Positions 16,652 to 25,094 of a stretch of DNA of 64,000 bases are shown piece by piece. The notes below the pieces were generated by a model. That model did no database searches. It was not told the DNA's origin and saw nothing but the letters and a program-made list of their open reading frames with translations. Position numbers and translations under genes: made by a program. The number at the start of each line of letters is the position of its first letter. The stretch's first letter is position 1. This DNA comes from DASYGT01 sp035999365 (GTDB taxonomy: Bacteria; Actinomycetota; Actinomycetes; Mycobacteriales; Jatrophihabitantaceae), in assembly GCA_035999365.1 (NCBI GenBank), contig DASYGT010000028.1, positions 1 to 64,000 on the forward strand, given 5' to 3'.

Positions 16652-17700
16652 CGTCGACGGGCACGGATGACGGCGGCGCCCGCCGCCGCGACCGCCGCTC
16701 CTGCCGCGATCAGCCCGTGGTGCATCGACGCCCACAACTGCGGGTCGTGTGAATGCGCCTCATCGTCGAACACACCGTGCGCGCCGAAGTCGTGACCGTG
16801 CCGCCCGTCGGCGGGCTTCCAGAGGTTCTGGGGCGCGTCGGGATCGCTGCGCTCCTTGGTCTGCTGAGCGGAATAGCCGGTGCGGCCGAGGTAGCGGTCG
16901 AGCAACCCGGGGGCGATGGCATTCGCGGCGAGCGTCGCAGCCGTCGTCGAACCGACCCAGTACTCCCGCCGATGCGGGTGATCGGCGGCGTGCACAACTG
17001 CACGCGCCGCAAACTCGGGTTGATAGATGGGCGGCACCGGCTGGGCGTGGTGAGGCAGCCTGGAGAGGACCCAGGAAAACTGCGGCGTATTCACCGCCGG
17101 CATCTGCACCATCGTGACGTGGACGTTGCTCTTGTCGTGCAGCAGCTCGCAGCGCAGCGCCTCGTGGAAGCCTTGGATGGCGTGCTTCGCGCCGCAGTAG
17201 GCGGTCTGCAACGGGATGCCGCGATACGCGAGAGCAGAGCCGACCTGCACGATCGTGCCGCGATCGCGCTGCTTCATCCGGCGCAGCACCGACATCGTCG
17301 TGTAGACGTAGCCGAGGTAGCTCACGTTGGTGACGCGCTGGTACTCCTCCGGCTTGATCTGGTCGAACGGCGAGAACACCGATGTGAATGCGACATTCAC
17401 CCAGACGTCGATCGGACCCACGTCGGACTCGATGTCGGCGACGGCCGCCTCGACGGCGTCCGGGTCGGACACATCGAGCGGCATGACGACAGCTCGGCCG
17501 CCCTCCCGCTCCACGTCCTCGGCTGCGGCCTTGAGCCCTTCCCGACCTCGCGCGATCAGGACGACCGTCGCGCCGCGCGCCGCGAAGGCCCGTGCACTCG
17601 CCCGGCCGATCCCTCCGCTGGCACCGGTCACGACCACCAGTTCTGGTTGTCCGGTGCGCGGCTGTGGCCGCCGGTGAAAAACCCGCTCGAGCATCGACAT
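16648..17700 (-). CDS. SDR family oxidoreductase with C-terminal hydrophobic tail
   Basis: 350 aa. Cofactor motif TGASGGIG at 25-32, catalytic Ser155, Tyr168 and Lys172 (YCGAK), and a VNVAF stretch in place of NNAG. About 90 residues follow the Rossmann core and end in a hydrophobic helix (HHGLIAAGAAVAAAGAAVI) plus Arg tail, so it may be membrane-anchored. First gene of the minus-strand operon with GH15 and DUF6328, and divergent from the ThDP enzyme. NADP-dependent oxidation or reduction of a sugar or lipid alcohol is likely; substrate unknown. Confidence 0.88.
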   Translation of the reverse strand: MSMLERVFHRRPQPRTGQPELVVVTGASGGIGRASARAFAARGATVVLIARGREGLKAAAEDVEREGGRAVVMPLDVSDPDAVEAAVADIESDVGPIDVWVNVAFTSVFSPFDQIKPEEYQRVTNVSYLGYVYTTMSVLRRMKQRDRGTIVQVGSALAYRGIPLQTAYCGAKHAIQGFHEALRCELLHDKSNVHVTMVQMPAVNTPQFSWVLSRLPHHAQPVPPIYQPEFAARAVVHAADHPHRREYWVGSTTAATLAANAIAPGLLDRYLGRTGYSAQQTKERSDPDAPQNLWKPADGRHGHDFGAHGVFDDEAHSHDPQLWASMHHGLIAAGAAVAAAGAAVIRARRR

Positions 17701-17744
17701 GCCGTCACCATTCCCGCCTGCGCGCTCGAATATGCCGCGCGGCC

Positions 17745-17777
17745 TGGGTGGTGGCTGTGAGTGTGTTTTACCACCCA
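17745..17777. promoter_or_regulatory. Inverted repeat in the divergent SDR/ThDP promoter region
   Basis: TGGGTGGT (17745-17752) and ACCACCCA (17770-17777) form perfect 8-base arms around 17 bases, between two divergent operons. A regulator site serving both directions is possible. No regulator gene is adjacent, and the -35/-10 elements are not clear. Confidence 0.35.
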
Positions 17778-17793
17778 ACCGGGCGGGAACGAC

Positions 17794-19620
17794 GTGAGCA
17801 TGACCGACACGGTGGCCGACGTTCTGCTCGCGCGCCTGCGGGAGTGGGGTGTGCGTCAGGTTTTCGGATATCCGGGCGACGGCATCAACGGCCTGCTCGC
17901 TGCGTGGGGCAGGGCGGACAACGATCCGCAGTTCGTCCAATCGCGTCACGAGGAGATGTCGGCGTTCGAGGCGGTGGGTTTCGCCAAGTTCGGCGGCGGG
18001 TTCGGCGTGTGTGCTGCGACGAGCGGACCGGGCGCAATCCATCTGCTCAACGGCCTGTACGACGCGAAGCTCGATCACGTTCCGGTCGTAGCCATCGTCG
18101 GGCAGACCGAGCGCAGCGCGATGGGTGGTAGCTACCAGCAAGAGGTGGATCTGCTGTCGTTGTTCAAGGACGTCTGCAGCGACTACGTGCAGATGTGCAC
18201 TGTGCCCGAACAGCTGCCGAACCTCATCGACCGTGCGATCCGGATCGCGCTCACCGAGCGGGCGCCGACGTGCCTCATCTTCCCGTCGGATGTTCTCGAG
18301 ATGCCGTACCAGCCGCCGCAGCATGCGTTCAAGCAGGTGCCGTCCAGCCTCGGGATGTACCCGCCGGTCGAGGTGCCTTCGCCGGAAGGTTTGCAGGCTG
18401 CCGCCGACCTGATCAACGAAGGACGCAAGCCGGCGATCCTTGTCGGTCAGGGCGCACGCGGATGTGTCGAGGAGCTGACCGAACTCGCCGACGTTCTCGG
18501 TGCCGGCGTGGCCAAGGCGCTGCTCGGCAAGGATGTGCTGCCCGACACGCTGCCATGGGTCACCGGCTCGATCGGATTGCTCGGTACGACGGCCAGCTAC
18601 GAGATGATGAAGGACTGCGACACACTGCTGACGGTCGGTTCGAACTTTCCTTACACGCAGTTCCTGCCCGGTCTCGACCAGGCGCGCGCCGTGCAGATCG
18701 ACCGGTCGGGGAAGTGGATCGGGATGCGCTACCCGTACGAGGTGAACCTCGTCGGTGACGCCAAGGCCACGTTGCGTGCCCTCATCCCCCTGCTCAAGCG
18801 CAACGACAACCGGGCCTGGCGTGAGGAGATCGAGCACAACGTCAAGCGTTGGTGGACCGTCGCCGAACGTCGAGCGATGACCGATGCCGAGCCGATCAAC
18901 CCGATGCGGATCTTCCACGAACTCTCGCAACGTCTGCCGGCCAACGCGATCGTCTGCGCCGATTCGGGCAGCGCCGCGAACTGGTACGCGCGGCACCTCC
19001 AATTCCGTGACGACATGCGTGGGTCGCTGTCCGGCACGTTGGCCACGATGGGGCCGGCTGTGCCCTACGCGATCGGTGCGAAGTGGGCTCATCCCGACCG
19101 CCCCGCGATCGCGATGAGCGGCGACGGTGCGATGCAGATGAACGGCATGGCCGAACTGATCACGATCGGCAGGTACTGGGAGCAGTGGTCGGACCCGCGG
19201 CTGATCGTCGCCGTACTGCACAACAACGACCTGAATCAGGTCACGTGGGAGATGCGGGCAATGGAAGGGGTGCCGAAGTTCGTCGAGTCGCAGGCACTGC
19301 CGGACGTCGACTACGCGGCATTCGCGCGCAGCCTCGGGCTCAAGGGCATCAACGTCGATACCCCGGGTCAGGTCGGGCCGGCGTGGGATGTAGCGCTGTC
19401 GGCCGACCGCCCTGTGGTGCTCGACGTGCGCTGCGACCCCAACGTGCCGCCCATCCCGCCGCACGCGACGTTCGAGCAGGTCAAGGCGATGGGGTCGGCC
19501 CTGCTGCACGGCGACGAGGACCGGTGGGGCGTGGTCAAGGAGGGGATCAAGCAAAAGGTGCAGCAGTACCTGCCCGGCGAGAAGGAACCCACGGACAACG
19601 ACCCGGTCGAGAAGGGCTGA
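17794..19620 (+). CDS. Thiamine-diphosphate enzyme (pyruvate oxidase / acetolactate synthase type)
   Basis: 608 aa. All three domains of the POX/AHAS family are present. The N-terminal Pyr domain has the catalytic Glu in SRHEEMSAFEAVGFAKF. A central Rossmann-like domain follows. The C-terminal PP domain carries the ThDP motif GDGAMQMNGMAELIT...HNND. The match is to pyruvate-oxidase-like (PoxB-type) enzymes, which decarboxylate pyruvate with FAD, rather than to anabolic AHAS. GTG 17794 was chosen because GGGCGGGAA lies 5-7 bases upstream; ATG 17800 is the alternative. First gene of a five-gene plus-strand operon with redox enzymes. Confidence 0.88.
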   Translation: MSMTDTVADVLLARLREWGVRQVFGYPGDGINGLLAAWGRADNDPQFVQSRHEEMSAFEAVGFAKFGGGFGVCAATSGPGAIHLLNGLYDAKLDHVPVVAIVGQTERSAMGGSYQQEVDLLSLFKDVCSDYVQMCTVPEQLPNLIDRAIRIALTERAPTCLIFPSDVLEMPYQPPQHAFKQVPSSLGMYPPVEVPSPEGLQAAADLINEGRKPAILVGQGARGCVEELTELADVLGAGVAKALLGKDVLPDTLPWVTGSIGLLGTTASYEMMKDCDTLLTVGSNFPYTQFLPGLDQARAVQIDRSGKWIGMRYPYEVNLVGDAKATLRALIPLLKRNDNRAWREEIEHNVKRWWTVAERRAMTDAEPINPMRIFHELSQRLPANAIVCADSGSAANWYARHLQFRDDMRGSLSGTLATMGPAVPYAIGAKWAHPDRPAIAMSGDGAMQMNGMAELITIGRYWEQWSDPRLIVAVLHNNDLNQVTWEMRAMEGVPKFVESQALPDVDYAAFARSLGLKGINVDTPGQVGPAWDVALSADRPVVLDVRCDPNVPPIPPHATFEQVKAMGSALLHGDEDRWGVVKEGIKQKVQQYLPGEKEPTDNDPVEKG

Positions 19621-19627
19621 GACGGCG

Positions 19628-20062
19628 GTGATCAGCCAGCTGATCCATGACGTGCGCACCGGGCGGTTCGAACGGATGCTGTCGGCCCTCACCGCAGCGG
19701 GTGCGGCGATCACAGCCGCCGAGATCTACATGGAGCACGACTCGGCCAGCTTCGGCAACAAGATGATGTGGTGGCCGGTGGTGGTGGTGCCGACCGCGAT
19801 CCCCGCCGGTGTCGGCGCGGTGTCTTCGCGCCGCGTCGCCAAGACAGTGCTGCCCTTCGTCTCGGCGGCCATCGTGGTGAACGGACTGCAGGGGACCTAC
19901 CTGCACCTGCGCGGCATCAAGCAGCGACCGGGCGGGTGGACGCGCTACAACATCGAGGGCGGCCCGCCGGTGTTCGCGCCGTTGCTCGCATCCATGGTGG
20001 GCGGAATGGGGCTGCTCGCTGCGGTGCTCCGCCGCGAGGACGAGCCCGAGGCGACGGCGTGA
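19628..20062 (+). CDS. Small membrane protein in the ThDP-GMC operon
   Basis: 144 aa with three to four hydrophobic helices (MLSALTAAGAAITAAEIYME; WWPVVVVPTAIPAGVGAV; FAPLLASMVGGMGLLAAVL). No cofactor motif is visible. It starts eight bases after the ThDP gene and overlaps the next start (GTGA). Its place directly before the gluconate-dehydrogenase-subunit-3-like and GMC genes suggests it anchors that complex to the membrane, but this is inference from position only. Confidence 0.7.
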   Translation: MISQLIHDVRTGRFERMLSALTAAGAAITAAEIYMEHDSASFGNKMMWWPVVVVPTAIPAGVGAVSSRRVAKTVLPFVSAAIVVNGLQGTYLHLRGIKQRPGGWTRYNIEGGPPVFAPLLASMVGGMGLLAAVLRREDEPEATA

Positions 20063-20700
20063 GCCTGTACCGATCGCCGGATCAACGTGGTGTGGTCCCG
20101 TCGGGCGGGGTGCGCCGGTTCCCCGGCTTCGACGTCCTGGACAGCACCGGAGACTGGGACCAGGTGACCGCGGGCGTCGTCCTGGAGCGTCTGTCGCCGA
20201 CGACACAACTGGCCTTCTTCACCTCCTTCGAGGTGTCGGTGGCACGGCCGCTGGTGGATCTCCTGCTCGGTCAGACCGCCGAGCCCCGCGTGCCCGTACT
20301 CGAACTGATCGACACGCGGCTGGCGCGAGGCGAGACCGATGGCTGGCACTACGACGACATGCCCGAGGACGCGCAGGCGTGGCGACAGACGCTGCGCTGG
20401 CTGGACGACGACGCCCACGCAAAGCTCCATCGCGGCTTCGCGCACCTCGTCGGCGACGAGCAGGCCGAACTCATCCAGGCGGTGCAGAACCTGGTTCACG
20501 ACGGCAAGTCATGGCACGACTACCCGGCCCAGCAGGTGTGGAGCCTCTGGACGCGCTACGCCTGCACTGCCTTCTATTCGCACCCGTGGGCGTGGAACGA
20601 AATCGGCTTCCCGGGCCCGGCGTACCCGCGCGGGTACCTGAACGCCGGCGTCGACCGCTTGGAGCACTGGGAGGTTGCCGACTCCGGGGAGCCGCAGTGA
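20059..20700 (+). CDS. Gluconate 2-dehydrogenase subunit 3-like protein
   Basis: 213 aa, GTG start overlapping the previous stop. The body (LDDDAHAKLHRGFAHLVGDEQAELI, then WSLWTRYACTAFYSHPWAWNEIGFPGP) matches the small subunit family of membrane gluconate dehydrogenase, where the Y/FYSHP..W.EIG motif is conserved. The small subunit normally carries a Tat signal and escorts the GMC subunit across the membrane. Here the N-terminus has no signal peptide, so the complex is probably cytoplasmic or membrane-facing. Partner is the GMC gene that follows with a GTGA overlap. Confidence 0.8.
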   Translation: MSLYRSPDQRGVVPSGGVRRFPGFDVLDSTGDWDQVTAGVVLERLSPTTQLAFFTSFEVSVARPLVDLLLGQTAEPRVPVLELIDTRLARGETDGWHYDDMPEDAQAWRQTLRWLDDDAHAKLHRGFAHLVGDEQAELIQAVQNLVHDGKSWHDYPAQQVWSLWTRYACTAFYSHPWAWNEIGFPGPAYPRGYLNAGVDRLEHWEVADSGEPQ

Positions 20701-22349
20701 GTACGCGCTTCACCTACGCCGACGTGCGTCGCCGCAACGACTCGGCGTGGCTGTTGCCCAACGACGGGTCGCGCACCAATCACCACCTCCGCAACGACAT
20801 GCGCCGCTACGCCGACGGCGACGAGGTAGACGTCGTGGTGGTGGGCGCCGGGGCCGGCGGTGGCGTATTGACGCAGCGGTTGGCCCGCGCCGGGTGGCGA
20901 GTGGTCTGCATCGACGCCGGGCCGTTCTGGGATCCGGACCGCGATTGGGTCAGCGACGAACGCGGTGCCCACGTCCTGTACTGGACCGAACCCCGGCAGA
21001 TCGGCGGTGGCGATCCGGTCCCGCTCGGATCGAACAACTCCGGGCGTGGCGTCGGCGGCTCGATGGTGCACTTCGCCGGCTACGTCCCGCGGCTGCATCC
21101 ATCGGATTTCCGGACCTTCACCGACAACGGCGTCGGCGCCGACTGGCCCATCGACTACGGCGATCTCAAGCCGTACTACGAGGCGATCGAGGCCGAACTC
21201 CCAGTGGCGGGGGAGGCGTGGCCGTGGGGCGATCCGCACCGGTACCCGCACCATGCGCATCCGGTCGGCGGCAACGGTGCGATCTTCCAGCGTGGGGCGG
21301 ACGCGCTCGGCATCGGCGCGCGAGTCGGACCGGTCGCCATCCCGAATGGACGCTTCGGCAACCGTCCGCACTGCATCTATCGCGGCTTCTGCCTGCAGGG
21401 GTGCAAGGTCAACGCGAAAGCGAGCCCGTTGATCACCCACATCCCGGACGCCTTGGCGCACGGCGCGGAGATCCGCGCTGATTCACACGTGAGCCGCGTG
21501 CTGGTCGACGAGCGGACCAACCGGGCGAACGGCGTGACCTACCTGCGTGACGGACGCGAGTACCGCCAACGGGCCAAGATCGTTGTCGTCGCGGGCTATT
21601 CGATCGAGACGCCGCGCCTGCTGCTGCTGTCGGCGACGCCGGCACATCCGCAGGGCCTGGGTAATGAGCACGATCAGGTCGGGCGGTACCTCATGGTGCA
21701 GGGCGCCCCGCAGACCGCAGGGCGCTTCGCCGAGGAGATCCGGATGTACAAGGCACCGCCACCCGAGGTGTCCAGCGAGGAGTTCTACGAGGACGACCCG
21801 GCCAAGCCGTACCGACGCGGGTGGTCGATCCAGACCGTCAGCCCGCTGCCCATCACGTGGGCCGAGCACGTCGCCGCGCAGGGACACTGGGGGGCGAACC
21901 TGCGAAAGGCGATGCGCGACTACGTCCACTGGGCGACGCTCGGAGCACTGTGCGAGTTCCTCCCTCATGCCGACAACCGCGTCACGCTCGCCGATGAGAC
22001 CGATCGCCACGGGCTTCCCGTCGCGCATTTCGCCTACACCAAGGGCGAGAACGATTCGATGCTCGTGAAGGCGGCGACGCGATCGATGGAGGACATCTTG
22101 CGCGCGGCGGGTGCGGAAGATGTCATGACGATCGAGCGGGTTGCACACCTCGTGGGCGGCGCGCGCATGGCGGCCTCGGCCGAAAAGGGCGTCATCGACG
22201 CCGACCACCGCGTGTACGGCGTCGACAACCTGTACGTCTGCGACGGCTCCGTGTTGCCCACCCAGGGTTCGGCCAACCCTGCGCTCACGATCATGGCGCT
22301 GGCGGCAAGACTCGCCGACCGCATGATCGCCCACGGGCGTGCGGCATGA
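20697..22349 (+). CDS. GMC family FAD oxidoreductase
   Basis: 550 aa. FAD motif VVVVGAGAGGGVLTQRLARAG at about 46-66. GMC signatures include SNNSGRGVGGSMVHFAGYVPRLHPSDF in the middle and, at the C-terminus, VAHLVGGARMAAS with VDNLYVCDGSVLPTQGSANPALTIMALAARLAD. This last block carries the Asn and FAD-closing residues of glucose/choline/gluconate dehydrogenases. Probably oxidises a sugar or sugar acid. No separate c-type cytochrome gene is nearby, so the electron acceptor is unclear. Fourth gene of the operon, overlapping both neighbours by the GTGA/ATGA device. Confidence 0.88.
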   Translation: MSTRFTYADVRRRNDSAWLLPNDGSRTNHHLRNDMRRYADGDEVDVVVVGAGAGGGVLTQRLARAGWRVVCIDAGPFWDPDRDWVSDERGAHVLYWTEPRQIGGGDPVPLGSNNSGRGVGGSMVHFAGYVPRLHPSDFRTFTDNGVGADWPIDYGDLKPYYEAIEAELPVAGEAWPWGDPHRYPHHAHPVGGNGAIFQRGADALGIGARVGPVAIPNGRFGNRPHCIYRGFCLQGCKVNAKASPLITHIPDALAHGAEIRADSHVSRVLVDERTNRANGVTYLRDGREYRQRAKIVVVAGYSIETPRLLLLSATPAHPQGLGNEHDQVGRYLMVQGAPQTAGRFAEEIRMYKAPPPEVSSEEFYEDDPAKPYRRGWSIQTVSPLPITWAEHVAAQGHWGANLRKAMRDYVHWATLGALCEFLPHADNRVTLADETDRHGLPVAHFAYTKGENDSMLVKAATRSMEDILRAAGAEDVMTIERVAHLVGGARMAASAEKGVIDADHRVYGVDNLYVCDGSVLPTQGSANPALTIMALAARLADRMIAHGRAA

Positions 22350-23419
22350 AGATCGATCGTCTCGACGTCACGGTGTACCGCGTGCCGACCGAGCGCCCGG
22401 AGGCCGACGGAACGTTCGACTGGACGGCGACGACCGCCGTGGTGGTGACCGCAATTGCCGGCGACGCTGAGGGCGTCGGGTGGACCTACAGCACCGGTGC
22501 TGCAGCGGCTGTGGTGAGCGATCTACTCGAAGGCGCCGTCATCGGCCGAGCGGTCGAGGATGTCGGGGCGTGCTTCGAGGCGATGCGCCGCGCCTGTCGG
22601 AACGTCGGCACCCGCGGGTTGGTGATGCAGGCGATCAGCGCCGTCGACATCGCACTGTGGGACCTGAAGGCGCGAACACGAGACATGTCGCTGTCTGCTC
22701 TCTTCGGCGCCGCACGGTCCGGGGTGCCCATCTACGGATCCGGCGGATTCACCACGATGACGGACGCCGAGCTCGCTGAGCAGATCGCGCAGTGGCGTGA
22801 GCTCGGGTGCGGTGCCGTGAAGATCAAGATCGGGGAGGCGTGGGGCTCCTGTGTGGGGCGCGACCTCGACAGAGTGCGCCAGTTGGCCGACCAGGCGAGC
22901 GGCGCCGCGCTGATGGTTGATGCGAACGGCGGGTACACGCAAGATCAGGCGCGACGCGTCGGCGCCGCCCTCGACGACCTCGGTGTCGTGTGGTTCGAAG
23001 AGCCCGTGAGCAGCGACGACATCCACGGGCTGGGCACCGTGCGCCAGGCCGTGCGGTGTGCGGTGGCCGCGGGCGAGTACGTCTCCGACGAGTTCGAGGC
23101 CGCCGGCCTGTGCGACGTTGTCGACTGCCTGCAGCTCGACGCCACCCGGTGCGGCGGTTACACGGGCTTCATGCGGTGTTCCGCTGTAGCCCGTGCGAAC
23201 AACCTGCAGGTGTCGGCGCACTGTGCGCCTGCGCTCCACGTGCCGATCGCGGCCGCGACGACCAACCTCCGGCACCTGGAGTACTTCGCCGACCACGTGC
23301 GCCTCGAACCGCTGCTGTTCGACGGCATACCCGTGGCCCTTGGCGGGGTGCTGACTGCGAACGAGTCGGCCGGTCATGGGTATCGGGTCGGTTCAGGCGC
23401 CAGGGAGTATCGGATCTGA
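22346..23419 (+). CDS. Enolase-superfamily (mandelate racemase/muconate lactonizing) enzyme
   Basis: 357 aa. Metal ligands are Asp192 (VDAN), Glu218 or Glu219 (WFEEP) and Glu244 (AAGE). Acid/base residues are Lys159-x-Lys161 (VKIKIG) and, on the other side, Asp265 with His292 (SAHCAPALH). This is the set of sugar-acid dehydratases and racemases. It is coupled to the GMC gene by an ATGA overlap. In context it could dehydrate an aldonic acid formed by the GMC dehydrogenase to a 2-keto-3-deoxy acid (inference). Substrate specificity cannot be read from sequence. Confidence 0.87.
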   Translation: MKIDRLDVTVYRVPTERPEADGTFDWTATTAVVVTAIAGDAEGVGWTYSTGAAAAVVSDLLEGAVIGRAVEDVGACFEAMRRACRNVGTRGLVMQAISAVDIALWDLKARTRDMSLSALFGAARSGVPIYGSGGFTTMTDAELAEQIAQWRELGCGAVKIKIGEAWGSCVGRDLDRVRQLADQASGAALMVDANGGYTQDQARRVGAALDDLGVVWFEEPVSSDDIHGLGTVRQAVRCAVAAGEYVSDEFEAAGLCDVVDCLQLDATRCGGYTGFMRCSAVARANNLQVSAHCAPALHVPIAAATTNLRHLEYFADHVRLEPLLFDGIPVALGGVLTANESAGHGYRVGSGAREYRI

Positions 23420-23459
23420 GCTCACGGCGTCGGCCAATACCGGAGAAAGACGACGCCCC

Positions 23460-24059
23460 TCAGGGTTTCGAGATGCAGAGGGCGGTCGTCGTCAACTTGA
23501 CGTCTCCGCCGGAGCGGTTCCAGACCTGACCAACCCAAGTATCGCCGGCGGGATCGTCTTCCAATATTGTGACGTCGACCGGGTTGCCGAGATCAGGTTC
23601 CTCACGCATCCGCACTCCGCCGCCTACCGGGGTCTTACCCGCTGGGCACGCTGCCACGACAAACTTGGATTTCCCGTCAGCGACCACCGCGGCATTGGTC
23701 ACCGTGGTCAGGGATGCCGACGTGGCCGGGCCCGCTGGGCCGGTCGGACCTGTTGCGCCCGTCGCGCCCGTCGCGCCTGTGGGGCCGGTTGGTCCTGCTG
23801 GACCTGTTGCGCCCTGAATGCCCTGCTGGTTCCACGTCAGAGTGGTGTCACCCCTCGGGCACGAGCCTTTGGCCGTATCGATGACGAACAACGGCGCGAC
23901 CACGCCCGCGTTCGCGGCCCCAGTGACGTAGCAGGCAGTAATGGTGCCGCTGGCGGCGGGGATGGACGCAACGGCCATGCCGCCGATACCCAATGCGACG
24001 CCGCAGGCCGCGACACCGATCACGAGAGCTCTAGCCCCAAAAAGCCGTCTACGAGACAT
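23460..24059 (-). CDS. Secreted collagen-like Gly-X-Y protein
   Basis: 199 aa from the ATG at 24059, which has AAGGA upstream; a frame extension to 24104 was rejected. Signal peptide about 1-32 (ALVIGVAACGVALGIGGMAVASIPA), then a domain with Cys residues (ACYVTGAANAG...CPRGDTTLTW). About 30 residues of Gly-x-y repeats follow, beginning GIQGATGPAGPTGPTGATG. A C-terminal domain (PVGGGVRMREEPD, then WVGQVWNRSGGD) completes it. Likely a surface or secreted trimer. Genes of this architecture are common and variable in soil actinobacteria; the function is unknown. Confidence 0.8.
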   Translation of the reverse strand: MSRRRLFGARALVIGVAACGVALGIGGMAVASIPAASGTITACYVTGAANAGVVAPLFVIDTAKGSCPRGDTTLTWNQQGIQGATGPAGPTGPTGATGATGATGPTGPAGPATSASLTTVTNAAVVADGKSKFVVAACPAGKTPVGGGVRMREEPDLGNPVDVTILEDDPAGDTWVGQVWNRSGGDVKLTTTALCISKP

Positions 24060-24200
24060 TGGTAATCCTTCTGTCAGGGGTAGCCGCTGACCCCGCGCCA
24101 GCAACAGGACGTACGCCTGTTACAACGTGAGTTCGCCCGGAGAAGGTTGCATCGCCATGAACGATCGGCGATGACGGCAATCTCGCGACGGCCCGAAGGG

Positions 24201-24761
24201 CTACGTCGCCGGCCGGTACCGGAGGAAGACGACGTCGCTGGCGAAGCGATGCGACTCGACCAGTTCGAGCGATAGGTGCACGTCCTGTGGCAACCACGGC
24301 TTGCCGCCGCCCACGATCACAGGAACGACGAACAGCTGTAGTTCATCGACAAGGTTCGCGGCGATGGCCTGACCTGCCAGGTCAGCACCGCCCACGGTCA
24401 GATCGTCGCCGCTCGCCGACTTCAGGTGCCGGATCGCCTCGGCGTCGAAGCGTCGTTCGAGCCGAGTCTTCGCGCTCGACACCGAGTCCAGCGTCCGGGA
24501 GTAGACGATCTTCTGCGCCGCCTGCCAGATGCGGGTGAAGTCACGATGCAGGGCGGACACGCTGTCGTCGAATGGCGCGCTCTCCCAATAGAGCATCGTG
24601 TCGTACATCCGGCGCCCGTACAGGTACGTGCCGACGGAGCGTTCGAGTTCGTTGACGAAGCCGTGCACCTCGGCATCGGGTGCGCCCCAGTCGAACGCAC
24701 CGTTGGCGTCCTCGATGTAGCCGTCCAGCGACGCAATCGCCGAGTAGATCAAGCTCCCCAT
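24201..24761 (-). CDS. Dihydrofolate-reductase-like / RibD C-terminal domain protein
   Basis: 186 aa from the ATG at 24761 with GAGGG five bases upstream. Family marks are SLIYSAIASLDGYIEDANGAFDW at the start, RRMYDTMLYWES, GADLAGQAIAANLVDELQLFVVPVIVGGG, and the closing FASDVVFLRYRPA. These resemble the RibD C-terminal reductase fold (NADPH binding) and the YyaP-type DHFR-like proteins. They are often linked with ArsR and SRPBCC genes, as here. Biochemical role unproven; a deaminase domain is absent. Confidence 0.85.
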   Translation of the reverse strand: MGSLIYSAIASLDGYIEDANGAFDWGAPDAEVHGFVNELERSVGTYLYGRRMYDTMLYWESAPFDDSVSALHRDFTRIWQAAQKIVYSRTLDSVSSAKTRLERRFDAEAIRHLKSASGDDLTVGGADLAGQAIAANLVDELQLFVVPVIVGGGKPWLPQDVHLSLELVESHRFASDVVFLRYRPAT

Positions 24762-24766
24762 TACCC

Positions 24767-25084
24767 TCAACCACCCGCCTGTTCGGCTCGCGCCTTCAAC
24801 GCGAGAAGTCGTGAATCCCACTGCCGGGCCAACGCCGACATCCAATCAGCGGTGTCGGCGAGCGGTGCGCTGCGCACTTGAAACAGCACCTCGCGCCCGG
24901 CGCGGGTCGAGCTGACCAACCCCGTTTCCTGCAGGACGCCCAGGTGGCGCAAGACCATCTGCCTGCTGATGGGCAGTTCTCGTGCGAGGGCCGAGGCGCT
25001 GGCTGCCGGGTGGGCAGCCAGCGCCTCGAGCACGCGCCGCCGCGTGGGGTCGGCGAGCGCGGCGAGCACGCTCTCGACACTCAT
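24767..25084 (-). CDS. ArsR family winged-helix regulator
   Basis: 105 aa. The HTH region (DPTRRRVLEALAAHPAASAS, then LARELPISRQMVLRHLGVLQ) and the wing (GLVSSTRAGREVLFQV) define ArsR/SmtB. No Cys metal site is visible, so it is not a classical metal sensor. It follows the SRPBCC gene (25095-25526) and precedes the RibD-like gene on the minus strand, a common three-gene cassette. Two palindromes upstream of the cassette are the likely binding sites. Confidence 0.88.
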   Translation of the reverse strand: MSVESVLAALADPTRRRVLEALAAHPAASASALARELPISRQMVLRHLGVLQETGLVSSTRAGREVLFQVRSAPLADTADWMSALARQWDSRLLALKARAEQAGG

Positions 25085-25094
25085 GCGCAGCGAC

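Noticed and set aside
16648..19713. A 1021-residue open frame on the minus strand
   Set aside because: Only its last 350 codons (the SDR) have protein character; the rest is the shadow of the ThDP enzyme gene on the other strand in GC-rich DNA.
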